From Bacteroides cutis (GTDB taxonomy: Bacteria > Bacteroidota > Bacteroidia > Bacteroidales > Bacteroidaceae), in contig NZ_OEST01000005.1 in NCBI RefSeq assembly GCF_900241005.1, positions 297,862 to 361,861 on the forward strand: DNA of 64,000 bases, in the 5' to 3' direction. Below, in pieces: positions 47,357-56,887 of this stretch; within the stretch, counting starts at the first letter, position 1; each line of letters starts with the position of its first letter. Made by a program: the position numbers and the translations under genes. The notes under the pieces were generated by a model that worked only from the letters and a program-made list of their open reading frames with translations, did not search any database and had not been told where the DNA came from.

Positions 47357-48490
47357 ATGGCAGACGGAAATATTCTTTCGGATTTCGGTATCGACCTCTT
47401 GGAAGAGGAAATCGACGACGTGATTTTTCAGACCAACGAGTTTCTGACCGATGCGACCTTTACCGGCTCGCAAGGTCCCTTCTGGTGGATTCTTCAAATG
47501 TGCATGGCACTGGCCGCCCTATTCGCCATCATCATGGCGGCAGGCATGGCGTACAAAATGATGGTCAAGCACGAGCCTTTGGACGTGATGAAGCTCTTCA
47601 GACCGCTGGCCGTGTCGCTTATCCTCTGCTGGTGGTATCCTCCGGCAGACACGGGCATGGCAAACAGCGGGAGCAACTGGTGCTTTTTAGATTTCCTCTC
47701 CTATATCCCGAACTGCGTCGGTTCGTACACACATGACCTGTACGAGGCCGAAGCCTCGCAAATCTCGGACAAGTTCGAGGAAGTGCAGGAGTTGATTTAC
47801 GTGCGCGACACGATGTACACTGCCCTGCAGGCACAGGCCGATGTCGCCCATACGGGTACGTCGGACCCAAACCTTATCGAGGCAACGATGGAACAGACAG
47901 GTGTGGACGAGGTAACGAACATGGAGAAGGATGCGGCGAAGCTGTGGTTCACCTCGCTGACTTCGGGGGTAATCGTGGGGATTGACAAAATCATCATGCT
48001 GATAGCCCTTGTAGTATTCAGAATCGGTTGGTGGGCTACCATCTATTGTCAGCAAATTCTTTTGGGAATGCTCACCATCTTCGGCCCTATACAGTGGGCG
48101 TTCTCGCTCCTGCCCAAATGGGAAGGTGCGTGGGCGAAGTGGCTCACGAGGTATCTGACGGTGCATTTCTACGGGGCGATGCTCTACTTCGTGGGCTTCT
48201 ACGTGCTGCTGCTGTTCGACATCGTGCTGTGCATACAGGTGGAGAACCTGACGGCAATCACGGCGAGCGAGCAGACGATGGCGGCTTACCTGCAAAACAG
48301 CTTCTTCTCCGCCGGCTACCTGATGGCGGCAAGCATCGTGGCCCTGAAATGCCTGAACCTCGTTCCCGACCTTGCGGCATGGATGATACCGGAGGGCGAT
48401 ACGGCGTTCTCGACCCGAAACTTCGGTGAGGGCGTGGCGCAGCAGGCCAAAATGACGGCGACGGGCGCAATGGGTACGGTAATGAGATAA
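47357..48490 (+). CDS. traJ: conjugative transposon protein TraJ (VirB6-like)
   Basis: The 377-residue polytopic membrane protein has about five to six helices (first at about 48-70, a later set at about 205-330). The characteristic TraJ segments are GPFWWILQMCMALAALFAIIMAAGMAYKMM, ILCWWYP and WATIYCQQILLGMLTIFGPIQWAFSLLPKWEGAWAKWL. It would form the inner-membrane channel. It lies between the DUF5045-like gene and traK with short gaps. Confidence 0.93.
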   Translation: MADGNILSDFGIDLLEEEIDDVIFQTNEFLTDATFTGSQGPFWWILQMCMALAALFAIIMAAGMAYKMMVKHEPLDVMKLFRPLAVSLILCWWYPPADTGMANSGSNWCFLDFLSYIPNCVGSYTHDLYEAEASQISDKFEEVQELIYVRDTMYTALQAQADVAHTGTSDPNLIEATMEQTGVDEVTNMEKDAAKLWFTSLTSGVIVGIDKIIMLIALVVFRIGWWATIYCQQILLGMLTIFGPIQWAFSLLPKWEGAWAKWLTRYLTVHFYGAMLYFVGFYVLLLFDIVLCIQVENLTAITASEQTMAAYLQNSFFSAGYLMAASIVALKCLNLVPDLAAWMIPEGDTAFSTRNFGEGVAQQAKMTATGAMGTVMR

Positions 48491-48517
48491 CAAAGTAACG
48501 ATAAATATTCAAACAAA

Positions 48518-49132
48518 ATGGTCATCAAGAATTTAGAGAACAAAATCAAACTGGTCGGAATTATCTGCACCGCCTTTCTCGTGGGGTGCGTCATCATCAG
48601 CATGTCGAGTATCTGGACGGCCCGCATGATGGTTACGGACGCTCAAAAGAAGGTGTATGTGCTGGACGGCAACGTGCCCATACTGGTACGCCGCACGACG
48701 ATGGAGGAAACGCTCGACGTGGAAGCCAAGAGCCATGTAGAGATGTTCCACCACTACTTTTTCACGCTTGCCCCTGACGACAAGTACATCCGCTACACGA
48801 TGGAGAAAGCGATGTACTTAGTGGACGAAACGGGCTTGGCACAGTACAACACGCTCAAGGAAAAAGGTTTCTACTCGAACATCTTGGGAACGAGCGCCGT
48901 CTTTTCGATTTTCTGCGACAGTATCGCCTTCAACAAGGAGAAGATGGAGTTTACCTACTACGGACGGCAGCGTATCGAACGGCGCAGCAATATCCTGATG
49001 CGCGAACTGGTTACGGCGGGACAGCTCAAGCGTGTACCCCGGACGGAGAACAACCCGCACGGGCTGCTCATCGTGAACTGGCGCACACTGCTGAACAAGG
49101 ACATCGAGCAAAAGACGAAAAGCAACTATTAA
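48518..49132 (+). CDS. traK: conjugative transposon protein TraK (VirB8-like)
   Basis: The 204-residue protein has one N-terminal helix (about 12-34) and a periplasmic domain with VYVLDGNVPILVRRTTMEETLDVEAKSHVEMFHHYFFTLAPDDKYI, the hallmark of TraK in Bacteroides elements. It serves as a scaffold component of the mating pore. Confidence 0.94.
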   Translation: MVIKNLENKIKLVGIICTAFLVGCVIISMSSIWTARMMVTDAQKKVYVLDGNVPILVRRTTMEETLDVEAKSHVEMFHHYFFTLAPDDKYIRYTMEKAMYLVDETGLAQYNTLKEKGFYSNILGTSAVFSIFCDSIAFNKEKMEFTYYGRQRIERRSNILMRELVTAGQLKRVPRTENNPHGLLIVNWRTLLNKDIEQKTKSNY

Positions 49133-49145
49133 CACCATCAGCCCT

Positions 49146-49529
49146 ATGAATATCAAAGGATTCAGACGTATGCTGTTCGGTGAAAAAATGCCGGACAGGA
49201 ACGACCCGAAATACAAGGAACGCTACGAGCGTGACATAGATGCCGGACGGCGTTTCGCCAAGGCAACACGCATCGACAAGGCTGCGGCCAAGGTGCAGGG
49301 CTTCGCCAACATGCACCGGACGCTGTTTCTCGTCATCGTATTTGGCTTCGCCATCTGCGGGCTGACATGGAATATTTACCGCCTGACGGTGGTGTACCGC
49401 CATCATCCGACCCGCCGGACGGCCACGGAGATGCAGGATTCCGTGCTCCGGGAACGGCATAAGATGCTTTCCGTACCGCATGTACGAAGATTCGATACGA
49501 AGGAAAGTGGTACGGAAAGGCCGGAATAG
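49146..49529 (+). CDS. small membrane protein in the TraL position
   Basis: The 127-residue protein has a basic cytosolic N-terminus (FGEKMPDRNDPKYKERYERDIDAGRRFAKATRIDKAAAKVQGFA), one helix (about 58-78, TLFLVIVFGFAICGLTW) and a short periplasmic tail. It sits between traK and traM like TraL of CTnDOT, but I see no clear sequence likeness, so no symbol is given. Confidence 0.78.
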   Translation: MNIKGFRRMLFGEKMPDRNDPKYKERYERDIDAGRRFAKATRIDKAAAKVQGFANMHRTLFLVIVFGFAICGLTWNIYRLTVVYRHHPTRRTATEMQDSVLRERHKMLSVPHVRRFDTKESGTERPE

Positions 49530-49601
49530 AACGGCAGGCTTATGAATATGCCGTTTGAGAGAACTATAAGCAAGTATGTGCAACTCAATTAAAGGGAAAC
49601 A

Positions 49602-50753
49602 ATGAACAATATCTTCAAGAGAATTAATTTCAGGCAGCCAAAGTATATGCTTCCGGCTATCCTCTATATTCCCCTTCTCGGCACGTCGTACTTCTTTTTC
49701 GACCTGTTCCATACCGAGAAGGTCGAGGTACAGGATAAGACACTCCAGACGACCGAGTTCCTGAATCCCGAATTGCCGGACGCCCAAATCAAGGGTGGCG
49801 ACGGTATCGGCAGCAAGTATGAGAACATGGCCAAATCATGGGGCAAGATACAAGATTATTCCGCTGTGGACAACATCGAGCGGGACGAACCGGACAATAA
49901 CCAAGAGGAATATGAATCGCAGTACACCGAAGAGGACATCGCCCTGCTTGACCGGCAGGAAAAGGAAAATGATCTGGCAGCGGAAGCGGCCGATGCCAAG
50001 AGGCGGGAACAGGAGGCTCTCGCAGAACTGGAAAAAGCACTCGCCGAAGCGAGGTTGAGAGGACAACGGGAGGTCATGCCGTCCGAAACGGACAGCACCG
50101 CAACGGCGGCTCCGCCGGACACGATGACGCAGGCCAAGGGAACCATCGACGAGGAAAGCCGTTCGGTCAAAGCTCCTGCGGAGACGGACAAGGCAAGCGA
50201 GGTGGTGAAGAAGGTAAAGACGGCTTCGGACTACTTCAACACACTGGCGAAAGACGCTCGGGAACCGAAACTCATCAAGGCGATCATCGACGAGAACATC
50301 AAGGCCGTGGACGGCTCGCGTGTGCGGCTGCGCCTGCTGGACGACATCGAAATCAACGAGAGCGTGGTCAGGCGTGGTACTTACCTGTATGCCACAGTCA
50401 GCGGTTTCTCTTCCGGACGTGTAAAAGGAAGCATCAACAGCATATTGGTGGAGGACGAACTGGTCAAGGTCAGCTTGTCAATCTACGATACGGACGGGCT
50501 GGAAGGACTTTACGTACCCATCAGCCAGTTCCGCGAGACAAGCAAGGATGTGGCGAGCAGTGCCATGTCGGGCAGCATGAACATGAATACCAGCGGATAC
50601 GGTAACAGCCTCGCCCAATGGGGTATGCAGGCGGTGAACAATGCCTACCAGAAAACGAGTAACGCCATCAGCAAGGCTATCAAGAAAAACAAGGTGAAGC
50701 TGAAATACGGGACGTTTGTGTATCTGGTGAACGGACGGGAAAACAGGAACTAA
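49602..50753 (+). CDS. traM: conjugative transposon protein TraM (VirB10-like)
   Basis: The 383-residue protein has an N-terminal membrane helix (about 14-34), a charged periplasmic linker (about 100-190, rich in E, A and K) and a C-terminal beta-domain (about 220-330) with IKAIIDENIKAVDGSRVRLRLLDDIEINESVVRRGTYLYATVSGFSSGRV, diagnostic of TraM. It spans the envelope and links the inner pore to the outer-membrane TraN complex. Confidence 0.94.
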   Translation: MNNIFKRINFRQPKYMLPAILYIPLLGTSYFFFDLFHTEKVEVQDKTLQTTEFLNPELPDAQIKGGDGIGSKYENMAKSWGKIQDYSAVDNIERDEPDNNQEEYESQYTEEDIALLDRQEKENDLAAEAADAKRREQEALAELEKALAEARLRGQREVMPSETDSTATAAPPDTMTQAKGTIDEESRSVKAPAETDKASEVVKKVKTASDYFNTLAKDAREPKLIKAIIDENIKAVDGSRVRLRLLDDIEINESVVRRGTYLYATVSGFSSGRVKGSINSILVEDELVKVSLSIYDTDGLEGLYVPISQFRETSKDVASSAMSGSMNMNTSGYGNSLAQWGMQAVNNAYQKTSNAISKAIKKNKVKLKYGTFVYLVNGRENRN

Positions 50754-50766
50754 AAGGGCAGTGACA

Positions 50767-51120
50767 ATGGAATCAGACATATCAAAACTTCATAAGGGAA
50801 CGGACGGCTTCTATTACGAGGACTACATCGCTCCCGATAAGCCCGAAACATTCGTTGGGAAGCTCGTAAGTACCGAATGGTGGCACAAAGGGGTACGATT
50901 CGCCCTGATATGCAACTTTCAGGCAGAAGACGGGCGGAGGATTGCCTTATTCGCCTTCCAGAAGCATACCGGTTTTTACGGGCCGAGAGACGGTGCGGTC
51001 AATTTCAAACATGTGGAGAAGAATACCCTCTGGGAGTGTGAAATCCGGAAAACCCGGACGGAACGCTGTACCTGGATGAGCGCCCGACAAATTGTAGAAC
51101 TGAAAACAGACGCAATATGA
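50767..51120 (+). CDS. unknown 117-residue protein coupled to a methyltransferase
   Basis: Starting at ATG 50767 ([20 protein letters not shown]) the product is soluble, about 117 residues, with several aromatic residues ([37 protein letters not shown]). I recognise no family. Its stop overlaps the following methyltransferase start (ATGA, 51117-51120), so the two are translationally coupled and may be functionally linked. The pair splits traM from traN, which are adjacent in CTnDOT. Confidence 0.7.
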   Translation: MESDISKLHKGTDGFYYEDYIAPDKPETFVGKLVSTEWWHKGVRFALICNFQAEDGRRIALFAFQKHTGFYGPRDGAVNFKHVEKNTLWECEIRKTRTERCTWMSARQIVELKTDAI

Positions 51121-51929
51121 TAGAGACGGATCGCATTTACCTTATGGACTGCATGGAGGGCATGAAACAGATAGCGGATAGTAGCGTGGACGCCATAATC
51201 GCCGACCTGCCTTACGGGGTGTTAAATCGCAGCAATCCGTCGGTGAACTGGGACCGCCAGATACCGTTCGCAGCCTTGTGGGAGCAATACCGGCGGATTA
51301 CCAAGCCGGACAGCCCCATTATCCTGTTCGGACAGGGGCTTTTCTCCGCATGGCTCATGCTGTCGCAACCCCGGCTATGGCGGTACAACCTCGTGTGGCA
51401 GAAAGATCGGGTGACGGGACATCTCAATGCCAAACGTATGCCGCTCCGGCAGCACGAGGATATTCTGGTATTCTATAAAAAACAGCCGGTCTATCATCCG
51501 CAGATGACACCGTGTCCTCCGGAACGGAGAAATCACGGGAGGCGTAAAACGGAGGGATTTACCAACCGTTGTTACGGAACGATGAAACTCTCACCGGTAC
51601 GCATAGCCGATGACAAATATCCGACCTCGGTCATCTTCATGCCGAAGGAACACAAGAAAGGCGCGTTCTACCACCCGACACAAAAGCCCGTGGCGTTGAT
51701 GGAGTACCTGATACGGACCTACACCGACGAAGGCGATGTTGTACTGGACAACTGTATCGGGTCAGGCACAACCGCCGTGGCCGCTATCCGCACGGGACGA
51801 CACTACATCGGATTTGAAATCGAACAGGTGTACTGCGAGATTGCCGAACGGCGGATTCAGGAGGAACTGGAATGCAGGAACAAAGCACAAGAGGAAAAAG
51901 AGATAAGGGAAGAAAAACAAAATCAATAA
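51117..51929 (+). CDS. orphan N6/N4-type DNA methyltransferase 2
   Basis: The 270-residue enzyme has the catalytic motif DLPYG (30-34), [20 protein letters not shown] and the SAM motif [16 protein letters not shown] (about 212-227), the same order as the first methyltransferase in this operon. The tail is very charged ([12 protein letters not shown]). The two enzymes resemble each other in layout but differ along their length. No endonuclease partner is nearby. Confidence 0.9.
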   Translation: MIETDRIYLMDCMEGMKQIADSSVDAIIADLPYGVLNRSNPSVNWDRQIPFAALWEQYRRITKPDSPIILFGQGLFSAWLMLSQPRLWRYNLVWQKDRVTGHLNAKRMPLRQHEDILVFYKKQPVYHPQMTPCPPERRNHGRRKTEGFTNRCYGTMKLSPVRIADDKYPTSVIFMPKEHKKGAFYHPTQKPVALMEYLIRTYTDEGDVVLDNCIGSGTTAVAAIRTGRHYIGFEIEQVYCEIAERRIQEELECRNKAQEEKEIREEKQNQ

Positions 51930-51938
51930 ATCAATGAC

Positions 51939-52790
51939 ATGGACAAAAAAGGAATCGTAACGGCATTTCTTCTGGCGGCAGGACTGCTGGGAACGCCGAA
52001 TGTACAGGCACAACGAACCTACGAGGAGATGGAACAACTTACGGTAAATGAACAGGTAACGACGGTCATCACGGCCTCGGAACCGGTACGCTTCGTGGAC
52101 ATCTCCACCGATAAGGTTGTCGGTGACCAGCCGATAGATAACATCGTCCGCCTGAAACCGAAAGAGGGCGGACACGAGGACGGCGAGGTGCTGGCCATAG
52201 TGACCATCGTAACGGAACGCTACCGCACGCAGTATGCACTGCTCTACACCACACGGGTGCGGGAGGCGGTAACTGACAAGGAAATCCAGTTGCAGGAACG
52301 AAACGCCTACCACAACCCGGCGGTCTCGATGTCCACCGTGGAGATGACACGCTTCGCCCGGCGTATCTGGAACTCGCCCGCGAAGATCCGCAACGTCGCC
52401 ACCAAGGCACACCGCATGACCATGCGGTTGAACAACATCTACACCGTGGGAGAGTATTTCTTCATCGACTTCTCAATAGAGAACCGGACGAACATACGTT
52501 TCGACATTGACGAGATACGGGTGAAGCTGGCGGACAAGAAACTGACCAAAGCGACTAATGCGCAAGTCATCGAACTGGTCCCGGAACTGGTGCTGGAGAC
52601 GGGCAAGACGTTCCGGCACGGCTACCGGAATGTGGTCGTGGTCAGGAAAATGACGTTCCCGAACGACAAGGTACTGACCATCGAGATGACGGAGAAACAA
52701 ATCAGCGGGCGTGCTATCAGCCTGAATATCGACTATGAGGACGTGCTGTCGGCCGATTCGTTCAGCACGGCATTGCTGGAGGAGGAATGA
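51939..52790 (+). CDS. traN: conjugative transposon protein TraN (DUF4138, VirB9-like)
   Basis: The 283-residue secreted protein has a signal peptide (1-24, NVQAQ) and two beta-rich domains. TraN/DUF4138 segments are TTVITASEPVRFVDISTDKVVGDQPIDNIVRLKPK and NNIYTVGEYFFIDFSIENRTNIRFDIDEIRVKLADKKLTKATN. It would form the outer-membrane core with TraM. The stop overlaps a potential start of the next gene. Confidence 0.93.
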   Translation: MDKKGIVTAFLLAAGLLGTPNVQAQRTYEEMEQLTVNEQVTTVITASEPVRFVDISTDKVVGDQPIDNIVRLKPKEGGHEDGEVLAIVTIVTERYRTQYALLYTTRVREAVTDKEIQLQERNAYHNPAVSMSTVEMTRFARRIWNSPAKIRNVATKAHRMTMRLNNIYTVGEYFFIDFSIENRTNIRFDIDEIRVKLADKKLTKATNAQVIELVPELVLETGKTFRHGYRNVVVVRKMTFPNDKVLTIEMTEKQISGRAISLNIDYEDVLSADSFSTALLEEE

Positions 52791-52792
52791 CA

Positions 52793-53299
52793 ATGAGAAA
52801 GACGATTATCCTGACGATTGCCTGCATGTGCCTCGCCGTCGGCGCGAATGCACAACGGGGCAGCGGCCGCCTTTCGCTCGGAGCGGGGCTGCTGTACAAG
52901 AACGGGCTGGACGTGACGCTGGCCTACGAACACGAGATGAACTACCGCCATGCGTGGGAGTTCTTTGCCAACGGCTACCTGCAATGGGCAGAGTGCGAAT
53001 CCTGCAAGCATGTATGCCCGAAATCTTTCTGGCAGAATTACCGTACCTACGGCTTCGGCGTGGCTTACAAACCCTGCGTCACGAGGGGACGCAACCATTA
53101 CGGAAGCCTCCGTATCGGGGCTTCGGGCGGAAGCGATACGAGGAAGTTCCTTGTCGGGCTGCATTTCGGCTACGAGCACAACTATGTGTTGCGGGCGGGC
53201 TGGACGCTATACTGGCAAGTCAAGGGAGACGTGATGATAAAGGGGGCCGATGTGCTGCGTACAGGAGTTGCCCTCGGTATTAAACTACCTATAAAATAA
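52793..53299 (+). CDS. traO: conjugal transfer protein TraO
   Basis: This 168-residue secreted protein starts MRKTIILTIACMCLAVGANAQ and resembles TraO of Bacteroides elements: a small outer-membrane beta-barrel-like protein (LSLGAGLLYKNGLDVTLAYEHEMNYRHAWEFFANGYL, YRTYGFGVAYKPCVTRGRNHYGSLRIGASGG). ATG 52787 overlapping the traN stop is an alternative start. Confidence 0.88.
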   Translation: MRKTIILTIACMCLAVGANAQRGSGRLSLGAGLLYKNGLDVTLAYEHEMNYRHAWEFFANGYLQWAECESCKHVCPKSFWQNYRTYGFGVAYKPCVTRGRNHYGSLRIGASGGSDTRKFLVGLHFGYEHNYVLRAGWTLYWQVKGDVMIKGADVLRTGVALGIKLPIK

Positions 53300-53306
53300 G
53301 GGAAAG

Positions 53307-53978
53307 ATGAAACAGAACACTATCAGAAAAACGTGCCAGGTAGTGCCGGTTCTCCTCATAACCGGGGCATTGGCTGCCTGCGACGCACATATAGAAGAAC
53401 CCGACAAGACGGTACGTCCCGGACATGTCCTCTGCGTGGACGGCAAGGCCGTGCCGTACAGCGAGTATGAAAATTCCGGGAAACAGGCGATTGCCGTCGT
53501 CTTCCATACCTATTCGGACGGGGAAACGGAAGGAAACGGCTATGCCGTCTATCTGTGGGACATGACGCCGAAGGCTTTTGCCGACAGCCTCGGTGTCGAG
53601 CAGGGTACGTCGGCGGACATTGCTGCATACGACGGGAATGAGAACACGTTCGCCCTGTACGATACGGAAGAAACGGCCTCGCCGATGGCTGAAGCCGTTT
53701 TTGCCTTGTGGAAATACGGACAGAGCGCCTATATCCCCTCGGTGGCACAGATGCGTCTGCTGTATTCGGCACAGACCGTCATCAATCCGATTATCGAGAA
53801 ATGCGGCGGCGACCCGCTGCCGACCGAGGCCGACGAGTGCTGGTATTGGACATCGACGGAGGTGGAAGGACAGCAGACAGTCAAAGCATGGCTCTACTCG
53901 ACAGCCAGCGGAACCATGCAGGAAACGCCCAAGACACAGGCGCATAAAGTGCGTCCCATTATAACCATCAACAACTGA
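53307..53978 (+). CDS. transfer-operon lipoprotein with DUF1566-like C-terminus
   Basis: The 223-residue lipoprotein has its acylated cysteine at residue 25 (ALAAC). The mature part resembles surface proteins with a lectin-like DUF1566/Lcl fold: GHVLCVDGKAVPYSEY, then IPSVAQMRLLYSAQ and CWYWTSTEVEGQQTVKAW. It lies 7 bases after traO. A role in mating-pair contact or surface exclusion is only a suggestion from position. Confidence 0.72.
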   Translation: MKQNTIRKTCQVVPVLLITGALAACDAHIEEPDKTVRPGHVLCVDGKAVPYSEYENSGKQAIAVVFHTYSDGETEGNGYAVYLWDMTPKAFADSLGVEQGTSADIAAYDGNENTFALYDTEETASPMAEAVFALWKYGQSAYIPSVAQMRLLYSAQTVINPIIEKCGGDPLPTEADECWYWTSTEVEGQQTVKAWLYSTASGTMQETPKTQAHKVRPIITINN

Positions 53979-53988
53979 ATTTATGATT

Positions 53989-54465
53989 ATGAACGGAATT
54001 AAAGATTTTCAAGCACCACAGTATGTGGATATAGTACATCCGGACAAAGGATTCTTCGGGTATCTGTTAAGATGCAAATGTCCTAAACAAGAGGACGTTT
54101 CCGGTAATTTCATATTCCTCGACGATGGAATAGACTGCTACAAGAGGTTTCCCTCCGTAAAGAATCGCAGGGAAGAAATCCGGGCAGAATGGAACGGCCG
54201 TATCAGCCGTTACCATGATATTTTCCAAGGTCAGCTCTGCTATGTCAATGAAGAATTGATTGAAGATTTCATTGATTTCATGACTTATGGCTCTGACAAT
54301 GCCGTCCGGATTTTCCTTGAGAAGTTTACAGCGGAAGTACGGGCTTCTGCAATATATGACGGGCTTAAACCTCTATATGCAGTTTCCCATGTCTGCCAGC
54401 TTTCCGCTGATAACCGTATGCAATGGCCTCACATCCACGTCCTCTGGGGTATTAAAAAGAATTGA
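53989..54465 (+). CDS. unknown 158-residue protein before the coupling protein
   Basis: The product (MNGIKDFQAPQYVDIVHPDKGFFGYLLRCKC...) is soluble, has several cysteines and aromatic residues and ends QWPHIHVLWGIKKN. I recognise no family. The gene is more AT-rich than its neighbours and ends 7 bases before the coupling-protein ATG. ATG 53983 is also possible. Confidence 0.6.
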   Translation: MNGIKDFQAPQYVDIVHPDKGFFGYLLRCKCPKQEDVSGNFIFLDDGIDCYKRFPSVKNRREEIRAEWNGRISRYHDIFQGQLCYVNEELIEDFIDFMTYGSDNAVRIFLEKFTAEVRASAIYDGLKPLYAVSHVCQLSADNRMQWPHIHVLWGIKKN

Positions 54466-54472
54466 CATAGCA

Positions 54473-56659
54473 ATGGAAGAGAGCAAGGAATTACAGGGAT
54501 TTTACCGGATATTCCGTGCGGTGGTGTATGTCTCCGTACTGATGGAGTTTTTCGAGTATGCCATCGACCCGGCCATGCTGGACCACTGGGGCGGCATACT
54601 CTGCGACATTCACGGACGTATCAAACGGTGGGCCATCTATAACGACGGCAACCTCGTGTACAGCAAGGTCGCCACGGTGCTGCTGATCTGCATTACCTGT
54701 ATCGGCACCAGAGCCAAGAAACATTTGGAATTCAACGCCCGGCGGCAGGTCTTGTACCCGCTCGTGAGCGGCTTTGCCCTGTTAGTGCTGTCCGTATGGC
54801 TGTTCGGTCATCCGATGGAGACGCGGTTCTACACGCTGCCGCTGAACATTATTCTCTATATGGCGGTATCGCTCACGGGGGTTATCCTCGTGCATGTCGC
54901 ACTGGATAACATCTCCAAGTTCCTCAAAGAGGGACTGATGAAGGATCGTTTCAATTTCGAGAATGAAAGTTTCGAGCAATGCGAGGAACTGATAGAGACT
55001 CCGTACAGCGTGAATATCCCCATGCGATATTACTACAAGGGCAAGTTCCGTAAAGGCTGGACCAATATAACCAACTGTTTTCGTGGAACATGGGTAGTCG
55101 GAACACCGGGGTCGGGCAAGACATTCAGTATCATCGAGCCGTTTATCCGACAGCACTCGGCCAAGGGGTTCGCGATGGTGGTCTATGACTACAAGTTCCC
55201 GACGCTGGCCACGAAACTGTACTACCACTACAAGAAAAACCAGAAGCTCGGAAAGTTGCCCCAAGGCTGCCAATTCAATATGATTAACTTCGTGGACGTG
55301 GAGTACAGCCGCCGGGTAAATCCAATTCAGGCAAAATACATCAACAACCTCGCTGCGGCGAGCGAAACGGCGGAAACGCTGCTGGAATCCCTGCAAAAAG
55401 GCAAGAAAGAGGGAGGCGGCGGCAGCGACCAGTTTTTCCAGACTTCGGCTGTGAACTTCCTCGCCGCCTGCATCTACTTTTTCGTGAACTATGAACGCGA
55501 GCCTTACGATGCCAAAGGAAACAAATTGTACGCTGAAAAACGGCAGGACCCGGAGACGAAATTCTGGAAACCGACGGGTGTGGTACGCGCCAAAGAGGGC
55601 GGGGAAATCGTTGAACCTGCCTACTGGTTAGGCAAGTATTCGGATATGCCGCATATCCTGTCGTTCCTGAACGAGAGTTACCAGACCATCTTCGAGGTAC
55701 TGGAGACCGACAACGAGGTTGCCCCGCTGCTCGGTCCGTTCCAGACCGCTTTGAAAAATCGCGCGATGGAACAGTTGGAAGGTATGATCGGTACATTGCG
55801 CGTCTATACCTCTCGTCTGGCGACCAAAGAGAGTTACTGGATATTCCACCGTGACGGTGATGACTTCGACCTGAAAGTGAGCGACCCGAAGAATCCGAGC
55901 TACCTGCTGATAGCGAACGATCCGGAAATGGAAAGCATTATCGGAGCGTTGAACGCCCTTATCCTGAACCGCCTCGTTACCCGTGTGAATACGGGACAGG
56001 GCAAAAATGTCCCCGTGAGCATTATCGTGGACGAGCTGCCGACGCTGTACTTCCACAAGATAGACCGCCTGATCGGCACGGCACGAAGCAACAAGGTGAG
56101 CGTGACGCTCGGCTTCCAAGAACTGCCGCAGCTCGAAGCGGATTACGGGAAAGTGGGTATGCAGAAAATCATCACGACGGTGGGTAACGTGGTGAGCGGT
56201 TCGGCCCGTGCCAAGGAAACGCTGGAATGGTTGTCGAGCGACATCTTCGGCAAGGTGGTGCAAATCAAGAAGGGTGTCACGATAGACCGGGACAAGACTT
56301 CCATCAATCTGAACGAAAATATGGACAGCCTCGTACCCGCCTCGAAAATCTCGGATATGCCGACGGGCTGGATCTGCGGCCAGACGGCACGGGACTTCAT
56401 CCAAACAAAAACCGGCATAGGCGGCTCGATGAACGTGCAGGAAGCGGAGGAGTTCAAGACCTCGAAGTTCTTCTGCAAGACGGATTTCGACATGAAGGAA
56501 ATCAAGAAGGAGGAAGCGGCGTATGTACCGCTGCCGAAGTTCTACACGTTCAAGTCGAGAGAGGAACGGGAACGCATTCTTTACCGGAATTTTGTGAATG
56601 TGGGAATGGAGGTGAAAGAAATGATAAAGGACGTGCAGAACAAACGAGGGGCGAAATAA
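54473..56659 (+). CDS. type IV coupling protein (MobC/TraG/VirD4 family)
   Basis: The 728-residue inner-membrane ATPase would link the relaxase-DNA complex to the mating pore. It has three to four N-terminal helices (about 15-150), then a P-loop domain with Walker A GTPGSGKTF near 208-216 and Walker B VSIIVDELPTLYFHKID near 513-525, and GFQELPQLEADYG. The C-terminal region ends KFYTFKSREERERILYRNFVNVGMEVKEMIKDV. A degraded copy of its last 100 codons lies at 61551-61851. A longer in-frame reading from 54287 overlaps the preceding gene and is rejected. Confidence 0.94.
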   Translation: MEESKELQGFYRIFRAVVYVSVLMEFFEYAIDPAMLDHWGGILCDIHGRIKRWAIYNDGNLVYSKVATVLLICITCIGTRAKKHLEFNARRQVLYPLVSGFALLVLSVWLFGHPMETRFYTLPLNIILYMAVSLTGVILVHVALDNISKFLKEGLMKDRFNFENESFEQCEELIETPYSVNIPMRYYYKGKFRKGWTNITNCFRGTWVVGTPGSGKTFSIIEPFIRQHSAKGFAMVVYDYKFPTLATKLYYHYKKNQKLGKLPQGCQFNMINFVDVEYSRRVNPIQAKYINNLAAASETAETLLESLQKGKKEGGGGSDQFFQTSAVNFLAACIYFFVNYEREPYDAKGNKLYAEKRQDPETKFWKPTGVVRAKEGGEIVEPAYWLGKYSDMPHILSFLNESYQTIFEVLETDNEVAPLLGPFQTALKNRAMEQLEGMIGTLRVYTSRLATKESYWIFHRDGDDFDLKVSDPKNPSYLLIANDPEMESIIGALNALILNRLVTRVNTGQGKNVPVSIIVDELPTLYFHKIDRLIGTARSNKVSVTLGFQELPQLEADYGKVGMQKIITTVGNVVSGSARAKETLEWLSSDIFGKVVQIKKGVTIDRDKTSINLNENMDSLVPASKISDMPTGWICGQTARDFIQTKTGIGGSMNVQEAEEFKTSKFFCKTDFDMKEIKKEEAAYVPLPKFYTFKSREERERILYRNFVNVGMEVKEMIKDVQNKRGAK

Positions 56660-56757
56660 GAAACCTGTTTCCGATATGAGGGAAAGTAAAAAAAATGCCT
56701 GCAATGATTCCGCGATTATTGCAGGCGTTTTGGCGTTTCCGGTATCTTGGAAAATCC
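56361..56757 (+). repeat. direct repeat, left copy (coupling-protein 3' end and terminator)
   Basis: This segment and 61551-61947 are recognisably the same sequence, about 85-90% identical by eye. They cover the last about 100 codons of the coupling protein, the following hairpin region and about 30 bases beyond. The two copies enclose the AbiE-polyamine cargo. Confidence 0.85.
56697..56731 (+). terminator. terminator of the transfer operon
   Basis: GCCTGCAAT / ATTGCAGGC forms a perfect 9-bp stem with a 12-base loop, followed by GTTTT. In the right-hand repeat copy the second arm is mutated (ATTGCGGAC), so the stem is lost there. Confidence 0.75.
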
Positions 56758-56850
56758 TGTGGAGTTGGTTTTGGTATTCAATACTACACAAAAAGTATAT
56801 TATACCGAAACAAAATCAACTTTCAAGACCTTTGGAACGGAAAATAATGC

Positions 56851-56858
56851 TACCTTTG
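56851..56858 (+). promoter_or_regulatory. -7 promoter element for the AbiE operon; decides the abiEi start
   Basis: TACCTTTG followed by C is an exact -7 element, with a TTTG 16 bases upstream. It lies inside the longest abiEi reading (from 56747), so the GTG at 56888, 29 bases downstream, is the likely start. Confidence 0.7.
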
Positions 56859-56887
56859 CAGTTGAAAAAGAAAACAAATCATATACT

